Assembly: GCF_016055025.1 (NCBI RefSeq)
Contig: NZ_JAECVW010000009.1
DNA from: Thermoactinomyces intermedius
GTDB lineage: Bacteria > Bacillota > Bacilli > Thermoactinomycetales > Thermoactinomycetaceae
Length of the DNA: 64,000 bases
Direction: 5' to 3' (one strand)
The notes beneath the pieces are model-generated. The model saw nothing but the letters and a program-made list of their open reading frames with translations. It was not told the origin of the DNA and did not search any database. Shown piece by piece: positions 35,348 through 44,092 of this stretch. Numbering within the stretch: the stretch's first letter is position 1; every line of letters starts with the position of its first letter. Position numbers and translations under genes: made by a program.

Positions 35348-35356
35348 ATTATACCA
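35348..35356 (-). promoter_or_regulatory. Candidate extended -10 for the rsbU operon
   Basis: Minus-strand TGGTATAAT fits the extended -10 pattern TGnTATAAT. No good -35 is visible 17 nt upstream. It lies about 110 nt before rsbU. Confidence 0.4.
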
Positions 35357-35460
35357 TCCTTTTATTTTGCCGGCTTACGCAAAACCAATCAAGGAGAGTA
35401 CTACGATGAGATAACCCATGGGAAGAACCCGGCCAACGCCACCCCGCAAAAAGCGAAAAG

Positions 35461-35522
35461 AAAAAAACCGGGGACCTCCCCGATTTTCAAAAAAAGAATG
35501 GACGGGCCCATCCATTCTTTCC
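35461..35522 (-). terminator. Tandem terminators after ndoA
   Basis: Two hairpins in a row on the minus strand: AAAGAATGGA/TCCATTCTTT with a T-run (35488-35522), then CGGGG/CCCCG followed by seven Ts (35461-35483). They separate ndoA from rsbU. Confidence 0.8.
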
Positions 35523-35872
35523 TAAAAGTTAATCATACCCAAACTGATCATTAACGCTTCATTGACACGATTCATCATTTCATCATCCAGATGAGTGATT
35601 TTATCCGTCAGCCTTTGCTTATCGATCGTTCGGATTTGTTCCAACAATATGACAGAGTCACGATCAAACCCGTATGCTTTGGCATCGATTTCCACATGCG
35701 TAGGTAATTTGGCCTTTTGAATTTGAGCTGTAATCGCGGCGACGATCACGGTGGGGCTGAACCGATTGCCAATATCATTTTGAATCACCAAAACAGGCCG
35801 AACCCCACCTTGTTCGGATCCGACCACAGGGGATAGATCAGCAAAATAAACATCGCCACGTTTCACAATCAA
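35522..35872 (-). CDS. ndoA: mRNA interferase EndoA (MazF/PemK toxin)
   Basis: Ribosome-independent endoribonuclease toxin, 116 residues. Opens with IVKRGDVYFADLSPVVGSEQGG and RPVLVIQND; ends with the family-typical ALMISLGMI. It lies 5 nt after its antitoxin gene. In B. subtilis it cuts at UACAU (family knowledge). Confidence 0.96.
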   Translation of the reverse strand: MIVKRGDVYFADLSPVVGSEQGGVRPVLVIQNDIGNRFSPTVIVAAITAQIQKAKLPTHVEIDAKAYGFDRDSVILLEQIRTIDKQRLTDKITHLDDEMMNRVNEALMISLGMINF

Positions 35873-35877
35873 ATCAG

Positions 35878-36165
35878 TTACACCCCACTAACCAATCGAT
35901 CCAAAGTATCTTCAGCCTCTTCTTCAGCCTCAAATGCTTCCGAAGCGATGTTGAGATTGATGCGTGCCATCTCCATGTAGCCGCGTTGCATCATTTCACG
36001 AATCAAACGCTTTTTCCGCTCCTGGAGATACATTCTCATCGCTTGGCGGATAAACTCACTCCGATTGGAATTTTCCCTCGCAACAACGCCATCCACTTCT
36101 TGAAGCAATTTTGTTGGCAGGCTGATCATGATTCTTTTTGTACCGGACAAATGAAGCACCCCCAA
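35878..36165 (-). CDS. ndoAI: Antitoxin EndoAI (ribbon-helix-helix)
   Basis: About 95-residue antitoxin: N-terminal ribbon-helix-helix DNA-binding part (TKRIMISLPTKLLQEVD, NRSEFIRQAMRMYL) and an acidic C-terminal tail that binds the toxin. The start is uncertain: TTG at 36165 or GTG two codons later; neither has a strong ribosome-binding site. It autoregulates in related systems. Confidence 0.92.
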   Translation of the reverse strand: MGVLHLSGTKRIMISLPTKLLQEVDGVVARENSNRSEFIRQAMRMYLQERKKRLIREMMQRGYMEMARINLNIASEAFEAEEEAEDTLDRLVSGV

Positions 36166-36353
36166 CCAATCATCACCGTTTAAATTCCCCTATCAATACT
36201 ACCATTATGATGAAGATGTTGCAAAAATATACTTATCATTCATCAATAACCCAACAAAAAACGCAAAAACCTAGTTTAATCTATTCGCTCAAGTATATAA
36301 AATTCCTTCACTCAACATGTTTATACATAAAATATTAACAGTTGTCCATGCTG

Positions 36354-37562
36354 TCAAGTAAGACTCTGCATCCGCACCGGCTCCCGCAACCGGTTGACGA
36401 TCCCCGTCACTTTCCCGTCACGCAAGTAAATCCTCGGAATACGGTGACTCAACATGCAGGTGACTTCATAATGAATGGTTCCAAGCATATCGGCAACTTC
36501 ATCCACCGTAATGACATTTTGCTGCTGTCTTCCGTACAACACCACTTCCTGTCCGACTTCCACGGGCATCACCCCGGTCACATTCAACATCAATTGATCC
36601 ATGCAGACGCGGCCCACAATCGGCACCCTTTGCCCGTGAATCAGTGCATGCCCGCGATTGGACAAGTGGCGGTTGATCCCGTCGGCATAACCCACCGGAA
36701 TCGCGGCAATCCATTCTTCCCCGTTGACGACATATGTTTTCCCGTAACTGATTCCGGTGCCGGCGGGCGGCTTCTTGACGGACGAAACTTTGGTTTTTAA
36801 AGTCAAAACCGGTTTTAACGAGACCGATTTGCGGTTCACTTCCGTCGAAGGGTAAAAACCGTACACACTGATTCCCAACCGCACCATGTCGTATGCGTAT
36901 TCATCAAGATCAATGGCCCCTGCGCTGTTGGCGATATGCACCAGCGGTGGCCGGAGATGATTTTCGGACAGGATTTCAATCACTTTGCGAAACTTTTTCT
37001 CCTGGCTCAAAGCGTAATCCTTGTCGGCTTCGTCAGCCGTCGCATAATGGGTGAAAATTCCTTCCCACTCAATATGCGGCGACTGATCCAGTTTCCGCGC
37101 AAAAGACAACACTTCTTCCGGAGCCAGTCCCAATCTTCCCATTCCGGTATCCACTTTGATATGAACTCGCAAGGGCTTGCCTGCTTTGATCGCGGCCTCT
37201 TCCATCTTCTGCAAATGTTCCGGCAAATAAACCGTGCAGGTCAAGTCATTATCCACCGCCGTTTGATACGCATGCGGCGGCGTATAACCCAAAATCAAAA
37301 TGGGGGCGGTGATCCCTGCATTCCTCAGTTCAACCGCTTCATCCACAAAGGCGACCGCCAGATAGGAAGCCCCTGCCGACAAAGCAGCTTTGGACACTTC
37401 CACCGCTCCGTGCCCGTAAGCGTCCGCTTTCACGACAACCATCATTTTGACTTGTTTCTTCAAATGCCTGCGAAATTCATGGATGTTGTGTGTAAGCGCA
37501 TCCAAATCCACTTCAACGACCGTATCCCTGCCCACATAATCTGCCCAATTCATTTCAGCCAT
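36354..37562 (-). CDS. alr: Alanine racemase
   Basis: PLP enzyme supplying D-alanine for peptidoglycan; 402 residues. The PLP lysine lies in VVKADAYGHGA near residue 44, HIKVDTGMGRLG near 134, and the catalytic tyrosine region is VGRVCMDQLMLNV near 310. The ATG overlaps the end of the upstream membrane-protein gene by 8 nt. Same order (alr, ndoAI, ndoA) as in B. subtilis. Confidence 0.97.
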   Translation of the reverse strand: MAEMNWADYVGRDTVVEVDLDALTHNIHEFRRHLKKQVKMMVVVKADAYGHGAVEVSKAALSAGASYLAVAFVDEAVELRNAGITAPILILGYTPPHAYQTAVDNDLTCTVYLPEHLQKMEEAAIKAGKPLRVHIKVDTGMGRLGLAPEEVLSFARKLDQSPHIEWEGIFTHYATADEADKDYALSQEKKFRKVIEILSENHLRPPLVHIANSAGAIDLDEYAYDMVRLGISVYGFYPSTEVNRKSVSLKPVLTLKTKVSSVKKPPAGTGISYGKTYVVNGEEWIAAIPVGYADGINRHLSNRGHALIHGQRVPIVGRVCMDQLMLNVTGVMPVEVGQEVVLYGRQQQNVITVDEVADMLGTIHYEVTCMLSHRIPRIYLRDGKVTGIVNRLREPVRMQSLT

Positions 37563-37971
37563 ATTTCATCACTTCCAATTGACCGTTTAACTTTTCTAAA
37601 AAATGATTGCTTACCAGTAAGTATTCCCTTTTACCATGAATTACATATCCATACGGTAAATCGAAATCTTTTGTCATCTCCTTCAAAGGAATCGTTTCGG
37701 TGCGGGATCTCATTCGAATTTCCAATCGGTCAGGATAAAGCGTATAGTGCGGACGCAACCAACATCGGTAAAGACAGGGAAAACCAAAAAAAACGACCAA
37801 GGCAAGACCCATGACCGAAAAAATGAAAGGCTGGCTGCGAAATGGAAAAAACACGAGGGTGACGAGAAGCCCCAAAATAAAAGCAAACGACTCCATCGTC
37901 CGCATCCAGCGCTTTTTCCGATAAAGAAGGGTCCAGTATGAAGTATGCTCTTCTGCAATCTGTCGGTTCAT
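37555..37971 (-). CDS. Hypothetical two-helix membrane protein
   Basis: Unrecognised 138-residue protein. Two close transmembrane helices (ESFAFILGLLVTLVFFPF and FIFSVMGLALVVFFGFP) are followed by a strand-rich C-terminal part (YTLYPDRLEIRMRSRTETIPLKEM) that looks like a bacterial PH-type domain. The ATG at 37971 is chosen for AAAGGGATG upstream; a longer frame to 38052 exists. Coupled to alr. Confidence 0.65.
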   Translation of the reverse strand: MNRQIAEEHTSYWTLLYRKKRWMRTMESFAFILGLLVTLVFFPFRSQPFIFSVMGLALVVFFGFPCLYRCWLRPHYTLYPDRLEIRMRSRTETIPLKEMTKDFDLPYGYVIHGKREYLLVSNHFLEKLNGQLEVMKYG

Positions 37972-38092
37972 GATTTGCTTCATCCCTTTACCGCAAACAC
38001 TAGAAAGTATTATACCAGCTTTCTTTCCTTCTTGAAAGAAAAATGAATGCATGCGGGCTTCGTTCAGAAACCCGCCGTTTCAGCAGGAATCC

Positions 38093-39115
38093 TTATTTGA
38101 CCAACTGATCAAAGGTGGAATTGGCGATTTTCACCATTTCCTCCTCAGCAAGCTTACCAATCATTTCAAATTCCATCCCTTGATAAGTCCATGCCAGCCG
38201 TTTCATCTCCCCGAACTCCAACAAGACTCCGATGGCACTTTTTAATTCCACGGGTTTTCCCATCAGCGGCAGGCTGGTGGCAACGGCTTGCGGCTTCCGC
38301 TGGGTCAAGGTAAAACTTTTTTCCCCTTGGAAACGCATGATTTGGACCGGTCCGTCCGGGGTTTGGATCGTTTGTTCACTCACCAGATGGCTTTTTTCCG
38401 GAATATAGCCGGGCAACACGGACGCCAATTCGTTTTTTTCCGGATCCGCCGGGGCGACGACTTGTTTTTCCGCTGACGGAAGATCCTTCATATTCCGCTC
38501 CGTGTCAAAAGCATCGTCATCAAAGGACGCATCCAGTTGGAAACGGTCAAATTGCACTTGCATCAGCTTTTGATTTTGCTCACTCAGAACTTCCAGACGG
38601 GTCGGCAACAGTTTGGAATCCAACCAGATTTTTTGTTTGGCAGCTTCCTGATTAAACGGATATTTTGCGGATACTTCCAATTGATATGTTTTTTTCTCGG
38701 CCTGAAACATACGTTCTTCATCGTCAATAATGCTTTGAATGATGGATTGGTATAAATAAATCTGCCCGTTCGTTTGCGGCCAGTCGCTTTGAAACCGAAA
38801 ACTTTTTTTCAGATGGGGTGTCAGGACAAAGACCCCTTCGTCATTCCGCAAAATAATTTGAGTGATGTTTTTCTTTACATTCTTAATGGAAACCCGGTAA
38901 AAAGAAGGTTTCTTATACCAGACTTCAATGTCATAGACTTGTGGCTCGGAGCTGGTTAAAATGGTCATTTTCCCGTGGCTGATGTATGACTCCATTTTTT
39001 CCGTCCGCTGTGCCAGTTCACTGACTACATCTTGTTCATCTTTGACACCACATCCGGCCACCGCCAAAAGCATGAGGCAGATGCAAAAACATAAAAATGG
39101 TTTCTTCCGACACAT
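38093..39115 (-). CDS. LolA-like sporulation/envelope lipoprotein (YdcC family)
   Basis: Lipoprotein of 340 residues with signal FLCFCICLMLLAVAGC (lipobox VAGC), then a LolA/LolB-like half-barrel fold (WYKKPSFYRVSIKNVKKNITQIIL, QKIWLDSKLLPTRLEV). The position between nnr and alr is that of B. subtilis ydcC. Related GerS proteins act in clostridial spore germination (family knowledge); the role here is not known. AAAGGGATGG precedes the ATG. Confidence 0.85.
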   Translation of the reverse strand: MCRKKPFLCFCICLMLLAVAGCGVKDEQDVVSELAQRTEKMESYISHGKMTILTSSEPQVYDIEVWYKKPSFYRVSIKNVKKNITQIILRNDEGVFVLTPHLKKSFRFQSDWPQTNGQIYLYQSIIQSIIDDEERMFQAEKKTYQLEVSAKYPFNQEAAKQKIWLDSKLLPTRLEVLSEQNQKLMQVQFDRFQLDASFDDDAFDTERNMKDLPSAEKQVVAPADPEKNELASVLPGYIPEKSHLVSEQTIQTPDGPVQIMRFQGEKSFTLTQRKPQAVATSLPLMGKPVELKSAIGVLLEFGEMKRLAWTYQGMEFEMIGKLAEEEMVKIANSTFDQLVK

Positions 39116-39168
39116 AGAACCATCCCTTTCGTCAATTTCCCGGGAAATGTGTCGGCTAGCGAGGGACA

Positions 39169-40707
39169 TCACTCGACAAATTCCTGGCGGACCGCGCGTT
39201 GAATCCCGTCCAGCAAATCGGTATACACCATACTGTGCGGATGGGTTCCGCTCAACCCGGAGGCTTTTCCATGCAGGTAAACGGCCATCGCCGCCGCTTC
39301 AAACGGCGAAACCTTTTGTGCCAGAAGGGAACCGATCATCCCGGTCAACACGTCACCGGAACCGGCTTTGGCCAGTGCAGGGCTTCCTGTCGGATTCAGA
39401 ATCACCGTGCCGTCAGGATGGGCAATCAATGTAAACCTTCCTTTTAAAACAACAATCATTCCGGTACGCTTGGCATATGAACGGGCCACATCCACCCGGC
39501 CGGCCTCCACTTCTTTTACCGACAGGGAGGTCAGGCGGGCCATTTCTCCCGGATGAGGCGTGATAATCGCCGGCACCTCTCTCTGCCGGAGATCTTCAAG
39601 CAAATCCGGATAAGCCGCCAAAATATTCAACGCATCCGCATCCAGCACCAGTGGCCCTTGCATGGAAGAAAGGACGTCCCGCAACCACTTGTCTTCCCCT
39701 TCAAACCTTCCAAGCCCCGGACCAATGGCCATCGCAGAAATTTGACCGGCTTTTTCCCGGAGCCCGGCGGCACTGTCGGGATGAAAGGTTCCTTCCCCCG
39801 GCCACGGCCAAATCAACGGCTGCGTGACTTTGGCAGCCAGGGCATGTCTTTCCGACTCCGGAACAGTGAGGGTCACATAACCCGCTCCCATCCGGTAAGC
39901 CGCTTCACCGGCCATGCATATGGCGCCGAGCATTCCTTTGCTTCCGCCGATCAGGAGCAAGTGGCCGTGGCTTCCTTTGTGTGACCACGGATCGCGGGGA
40001 GACCAGCTGTTTTTCCACCAAACCGGGTCGTTCAACCTTCCTTTTGGTTTCAACTCCGGCTTTAATTCCGGAGGCAATCCGATCTCTTTGATGACCAGCT
40101 CACCGCTCAATGCGTTTCCTTGCCGTGAAAAATGGCCCCATTTGGGATATTGGAACGTGACAGTCAAGTCTGCTTTTACTTTTTCTGAATCAATGCTTGC
40201 TCCATCTGTATGAAGTCCTGTCGGCATATCGACGGAAACCACCCATTTCCCGGAAGCATTGATTTGTTCCACCACTTCTTTGACGGGCGGACGCAGACTT
40301 CCGTTCACTCCCGTCCCCAAAAGGGCATCCACAATCACGCCGGCTTGGCTGAGATCGGATTTCAATGCATCCAGCTTCCCGGAATGATACGTTTGAATGG
40401 GCGTAAACGATTGCAGCACGCGATAAAAAACCTTTGCATCCGGGGTGAGTTGATCCGGATTTCCGACAAGCCAGCAAGCCACATCCCAATTTCGGTACAA
40501 GAGATAACGGGCGATCACCCAACCGTCTCCCCCGTTATTCCCTTTTCCCGCCAGGATCACCGCTTTTTGCGGTTTGGGAAACCGTTTTGTGATCTCGTCC
40601 GCGACCGATCTCCCGGCATTTTCCATCAACACCGTTCCGGGAAGTCCGGTTTCTTCCATGATCCGTTCCTCAATTCTCCGCATTTCTTCTGCCGTGACCA
40701 AATACAA
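39169..40707 (-). CDS. nnr: Bifunctional NAD(P)H-hydrate epimerase / dehydratase (Nnr)
   Basis: Repairs hydrated NAD(P)H. At 512 residues it joins the epimerase (YjeF-N: TAEEMRRIEE, LAGKGNNGGDGWVIAR near residue 52, VDALLGTGVNGSLR) to the ADP-dependent dehydratase (YjeF-C: LVLDADALNILA near 350, ITPHPGEMARL, and AGSGDVLTGMIGSLLAQ near 440). It sits between acpS and the lipoprotein, as in B. subtilis. Confidence 0.96.
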   Translation of the reverse strand: MYLVTAEEMRRIEERIMEETGLPGTVLMENAGRSVADEITKRFPKPQKAVILAGKGNNGGDGWVIARYLLYRNWDVACWLVGNPDQLTPDAKVFYRVLQSFTPIQTYHSGKLDALKSDLSQAGVIVDALLGTGVNGSLRPPVKEVVEQINASGKWVVSVDMPTGLHTDGASIDSEKVKADLTVTFQYPKWGHFSRQGNALSGELVIKEIGLPPELKPELKPKGRLNDPVWWKNSWSPRDPWSHKGSHGHLLLIGGSKGMLGAICMAGEAAYRMGAGYVTLTVPESERHALAAKVTQPLIWPWPGEGTFHPDSAAGLREKAGQISAMAIGPGLGRFEGEDKWLRDVLSSMQGPLVLDADALNILAAYPDLLEDLRQREVPAIITPHPGEMARLTSLSVKEVEAGRVDVARSYAKRTGMIVVLKGRFTLIAHPDGTVILNPTGSPALAKAGSGDVLTGMIGSLLAQKVSPFEAAAMAVYLHGKASGLSGTHPHSMVYTDLLDGIQRAVRQEFVE

Positions 40708-40749
40708 CGTTTGTCCCTCCTAACCGCGTTATATATGTATGTCCACCAT

Positions 40750-41130
40750 TTATGAGTTATGATCGATTTCAATCACCGCCATCGCCATGGCATAATGTTC
40801 GCTGTGAGAAATGGACAGATGGATGGAAACCGCACCGGTTCCGTACAATGCCTGAAGCACCCGGGGCGAAACGGTCACCACCGGTTTTCCCTGCGCATTG
40901 TTTAAAACTTCGATATCCTGAAATGAACATGTTTTTCCAATGCCGGACCCCATCGCTTTGGATACGGCCTCCTTGGCCGCAAACCTTCCGGCGACATATT
41001 CCAAACGGCGTACGGGAGATTCGGGCAAAGCGGCCTGTTCGTCCGGTGTCAGGATCCGCTTTGCCAACCGTGAAATCACTTTTTCCACTCGGTTCAGTTC
41101 AATCAAGTCCGTTCCGATTCCGGCAATCAT
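40750..41130 (-). CDS. acpS: Holo-[acyl-carrier-protein] synthase
   Basis: Attaches phosphopantetheine to acyl carrier protein; 126 residues. Metal/CoA site IAGIGTDLIELNRVEKV at the N-terminus and RFAAKEAVSKAMGSGIG near residue 50; C-terminal SIHLSISHSEHYAMAMAV. Its ATG abuts the stop of the ABC permease (TGAATG), so it depends on translation of the exporter genes, an unusual partner. Confidence 0.97.
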   Translation of the reverse strand: MIAGIGTDLIELNRVEKVISRLAKRILTPDEQAALPESPVRRLEYVAGRFAAKEAVSKAMGSGIGKTCSFQDIEVLNNAQGKPVVTVSPRVLQALYGTGAVSIHLSISHSEHYAMAMAVIEIDHNS

Positions 41131-42228
41131 TCACTTCACATCCCATTGAAAAGTCCATGCCGCGATGGCAAACGATCCTGCCGCCCAGGCAAGCAGGATG
41201 GAGACGGGAACCATCAACTGGCCGAGGGCCAAACCGTCATTCATCACACCGCGCAAAGCATCCGTCAAATGCACGATGGGAATCACCTGTACCACCGACT
41301 GAAGAATCCCCGGCAAATCCCGGACCGGAAAAAAGATGCCTCCCACAAAGATCATCGGAAACGAGATCAGACCGGCGATGGGAGCTGCACTTTCCGGGGT
41401 TTTGGACAAACTGGCCACAATAAAGCCCATCGACATAAATGTCAGTGTCCCGAGAAAGATCAATAAAATCAAAGTGCCCCACGATCCGTACACATGAACA
41501 TCAAACAGAAAGAAAGCCACCAGCAAGACCACGATCACCTGGACGGCATTTAACAAAATCCGGGCCGTCATTTGCCCTGCGATAAAAGTGGAACTTTTCA
41601 GCGGCGTCCCCTGCATCCGGCGCAAAATCCCGCGCTCCCTCCAGGACGCGATCGTGGCGGCGACGCCGTTTAAATTGTTGCTCATCATCATTAAAGACAA
41701 AATGCCCGGCACCAAAAAATCAATATACGACAGCGTCCGGCTTTGGATGGATACCACATCCGTCAAAATGACCGGTTGAAAGCGGGTCTTTTCTTTGTTC
41801 ATGGCATCCACTGTTTGGTCCACAAGCATCCGGGCCATGCCGGCTTTGGTTTTGTTCACCGGATCCATGTAGATCAACACTTTTTTCGCGCTTTGTTTGG
41901 TTTGGTAAGCTTGTTCAAATCCTTTTTCAATTTTCACCACAAAATCGATATCCCCCGATTTCAACTTCTTCATCAGTTCCGCTTCGGACCCGGATGCAGG
42001 TTTGACGGCTTCCTGCCGGAACAAATTTTGCTTCCATTCTTCGGACAGTGCCGATTGATCCAGATCCACCACTCCGGCTCTCAAAGAAATTTGGGAACCC
42101 CCGTCCCCTAGAAACAACCCCAGGCCCAGCATCATCAAAACCGGCAAAAAAAAGGACCAGATCACGGTGTTTTTGTTGCGGAAAAACAAAAGAAGCTGCG
42201 CCCTCACCAACTGCCAATATGCTTTCAT
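41131..42228 (-). CDS. ABC-2 type transporter permease
   Basis: Membrane part of an exporter, 365 residues. One N-terminal helix, a large external loop (about residues 45-170), then five helices at the C-terminus with the ABC-2 pattern (LVPGILSLMMMSNNLNGVA, FIVASLSKTPESAAPIAGLISFPMIFVGGIFFP). The ATG overlaps the ATPase stop (ATGA). Substrate unknown; this type often exports drugs, lipids or peptides. Confidence 0.9.
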   Translation of the reverse strand: MKAYWQLVRAQLLLFFRNKNTVIWSFFLPVLMMLGLGLFLGDGGSQISLRAGVVDLDQSALSEEWKQNLFRQEAVKPASGSEAELMKKLKSGDIDFVVKIEKGFEQAYQTKQSAKKVLIYMDPVNKTKAGMARMLVDQTVDAMNKEKTRFQPVILTDVVSIQSRTLSYIDFLVPGILSLMMMSNNLNGVAATIASWRERGILRRMQGTPLKSSTFIAGQMTARILLNAVQVIVVLLVAFFLFDVHVYGSWGTLILLIFLGTLTFMSMGFIVASLSKTPESAAPIAGLISFPMIFVGGIFFPVRDLPGILQSVVQVIPIVHLTDALRGVMNDGLALGQLMVPVSILLAWAAGSFAIAAWTFQWDVK

Positions 42229-43139
42229 TCCCCTCTCAACCTCTCTCCCGTTTTATGGAGAAACACATCCTCCAGCGTTGCGCTTCTTGTGCGAAGCCCG
42301 GTTAACGGAATCCAATGGCGGCTTGCCCATGGAATCAGCTCTTGCAGGGTTTGGGATAAATCATTGGTGTGGATGGACACAATTTCATTTTCTTCCCGGC
42401 TGACTTCCATCACCCCCGGCAATTCAGACAATTCTTGATCCAAACCGGAGTCCGGCAGCACAAATTCAATCCGGCTTTGAAAATCCAACCCGCGAATCAA
42501 TCCGTGAGGAGAATCCACCTCCAGCAACCGGCCTTGACTCATGATCGCCACCTGATCACACAGGACTTCCGCTTCTTCCATGTAATGGGTTGATAAAACA
42601 ATGGTCCTTCCTTCATCGCGAAGCTGAAAAATAAGATCCCACAAACGCCGTCTGGCCTGGGGATCCAGTCCCGTCGTGGGTTCATCCAAAAAAATCACTT
42701 TGGGATCATGCACCACCGCAATCGCAATCGCCAGTTTTTGCCGTTGCCCTCCGGACAGATGTTTCACCTGTGTTTTTTCCTTTTCTTGAAGATCAAAGGA
42801 TCGCAAAAGTTCCTGAACCGGACGGGCTTTCGGGTAAAAACCGGCATACAGCTCCAGGCTTTCCCGGACGGTCAAATGCTCAAACAATGCGGTGGACTGC
42901 AGTTGCACTCCGATGATTTGCTTCAACTGATCCCGGTCTCTGACCGCATCCACCCCGGCAATTTCAATGCTTCCCTCATCGGGATTCCTTAATCCTTCCA
43001 TCATTTCCATGGTGGTTGTTTTTCCGGCACCATTGGGGCCCAGCAATCCAAAAATGTGATGTTCTTTCACTGTAAAAGAAATTCCCTTGACAACCACCTG
43101 ATCCCCGTATTTTTTCGTTAAGTTTTTAACCTTGATCAA
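42225..43139 (-). CDS. ABC transporter ATPase (drug/lipid export type)
   Basis: 304-residue ATPase: Walker A GLLGPNGAGKTTTMEMMEG near residue 32, LSGGQRQKLAIAIAV near 130, Walker B VIFLDEPTTGLDPQ near 150, H-loop LSTHYMEEAE. A C-terminal domain of about 70 residues is as in CcmA/DrrA-type ATPases. First gene of an apparent operon with the permease and acpS. Confidence 0.93.
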   Translation of the reverse strand: MIKVKNLTKKYGDQVVVKGISFTVKEHHIFGLLGPNGAGKTTTMEMMEGLRNPDEGSIEIAGVDAVRDRDQLKQIIGVQLQSTALFEHLTVRESLELYAGFYPKARPVQELLRSFDLQEKEKTQVKHLSGGQRQKLAIAIAVVHDPKVIFLDEPTTGLDPQARRRLWDLIFQLRDEGRTIVLSTHYMEEAEVLCDQVAIMSQGRLLEVDSPHGLIRGLDFQSRIEFVLPDSGLDQELSELPGVMEVSREENEIVSIHTNDLSQTLQELIPWASRHWIPLTGLRTRSATLEDVFLHKTGERLRGE

Positions 43140-43295
43140 TTCCCATCACTTCTGTTTCGTTTTTTATTTCAGTATACACTTTCCGGTCTCTCTTAAAAAT
43201 GGGGTCCGTTCCTCTTGATTCTTTTTGATTATGGGAAGGAGAATGGTATATACTATAAATGAATGACTCATTTTGCCCCGGGAAGGAGGACCTGT

Positions 43296-43583
43296 ATGTA
43301 TCTGGTCAACAATCATATCAAGATACAATCCGAAGAGCATCTGAAGCATTTGAAGGAAGGTTTCAGCCGGGCTCCTGAATCCATGAAACAAGTACCGGGT
43401 TTTGTCTCTTTCCGTCTGCTTCTGTCTGAAGATGAATCGCATGTCGTTGCCGAAACCGTCTTTGCTTCCAAAGAGGATTTTATAAATTGGATCCAAAGCG
43501 AACATTTTGAAAGAGCACACGGTGGGCGCAAAGGGGATGTCGAACGGCAGGAACTGTCCGCTTATCATATCATCGTGAAATGA
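43296..43583 (+). CDS. Heme-degrading monooxygenase-like protein (HmoA/IsdG fold)
   Basis: 95-residue antibiotic-biosynthesis-monooxygenase (ABM) fold protein. NHIKIQ at strand 1, VPGFVSFRLLL, and the family C-terminal WIQSEHFERAH, which recalls the HmoA segment with W, F and AH. Such proteins bind and slowly cleave heme (family knowledge). GGAAGGAGG precedes the ATG. It is followed 14 nt later by a four-helix membrane protein. Confidence 0.8.
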   Translation: MYLVNNHIKIQSEEHLKHLKEGFSRAPESMKQVPGFVSFRLLLSEDESHVVAETVFASKEDFINWIQSEHFERAHGGRKGDVERQELSAYHIIVK

Positions 43584-43597
43584 AAGGGGTTTAACCA

Positions 43598-44050
43598 GTG
43601 ACTGCCTACGGTATCATCAAATTTTTACATATCGCCTTTGTTGCTGCTTGGTTTGGCGGAGCCTCACTGATGGCCATGTTTTTAAGGGATGCCATCCGCA
43701 CCGGCGAGACGGGACGGATGGATCATGCGTTGAATCGCGCCCAACGCTGGAATCTGACCATGTTTATCCCCATCTCTGTCATTGTTCTCCTGACGGGGAT
43801 CTACATGATGCTGCAATTCGCCGGGGACAAGCCGCTGTGGCTGTTGGTGAAAGAACGTTTTGGAAGTTTGTTTATCCTTGCGTTCATTCTCGTCATTGTC
43901 TTGTACGGCCGCAAGGCATTGGCAAAAGTCCAATCTGACGGTATCGAAAAAGAACAAGTGATCGGAACCGTCAAACGCTATATCATGCTGCTGAATATTT
44001 CGGTTTTGTGCATGGCGGTTTTGATATTCTTTGCATCGGTCAAACTCTGA
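43598..44050 (+). CDS. Four-helix membrane protein (CopD/DUF2269-like)
   Basis: 150-residue integral membrane protein. Helix 1 holds HIAFVAAWFGGASLMAMF, a motif shared with the 174-residue protein at 46640-47164 and with CopD/DUF2269-type heme or metal-linked proteins. GTG start with AAAGGGG upstream. In operon with the HmoA-like gene, which suggests a heme-related role (inference). A terminator follows. Confidence 0.75.
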   Translation: MTAYGIIKFLHIAFVAAWFGGASLMAMFLRDAIRTGETGRMDHALNRAQRWNLTMFIPISVIVLLTGIYMMLQFAGDKPLWLLVKERFGSLFILAFILVIVLYGRKALAKVQSDGIEKEQVIGTVKRYIMLLNISVLCMAVLIFFASVKL

Positions 44051-44056
44051 TGACCC

Positions 44057-44092
44057 AAAAAAACCTGCTGACCAAAGTCAGCAGGTTTTTTC
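44057..44092. terminator. Terminator between convergent genes
   Basis: AAACCTGCTGAC and GTCAGCAGGTTT around CAAA with flanking A-runs and T-runs. It serves the membrane-protein gene on plus and the lysine permease on minus. Confidence 0.9.

Noticed and set aside
35416..35523. A 35-codon basic plus-strand frame opposite the ndoA terminators
   Set aside because: It is made up of two terminator hairpins and has no ribosome-binding site.
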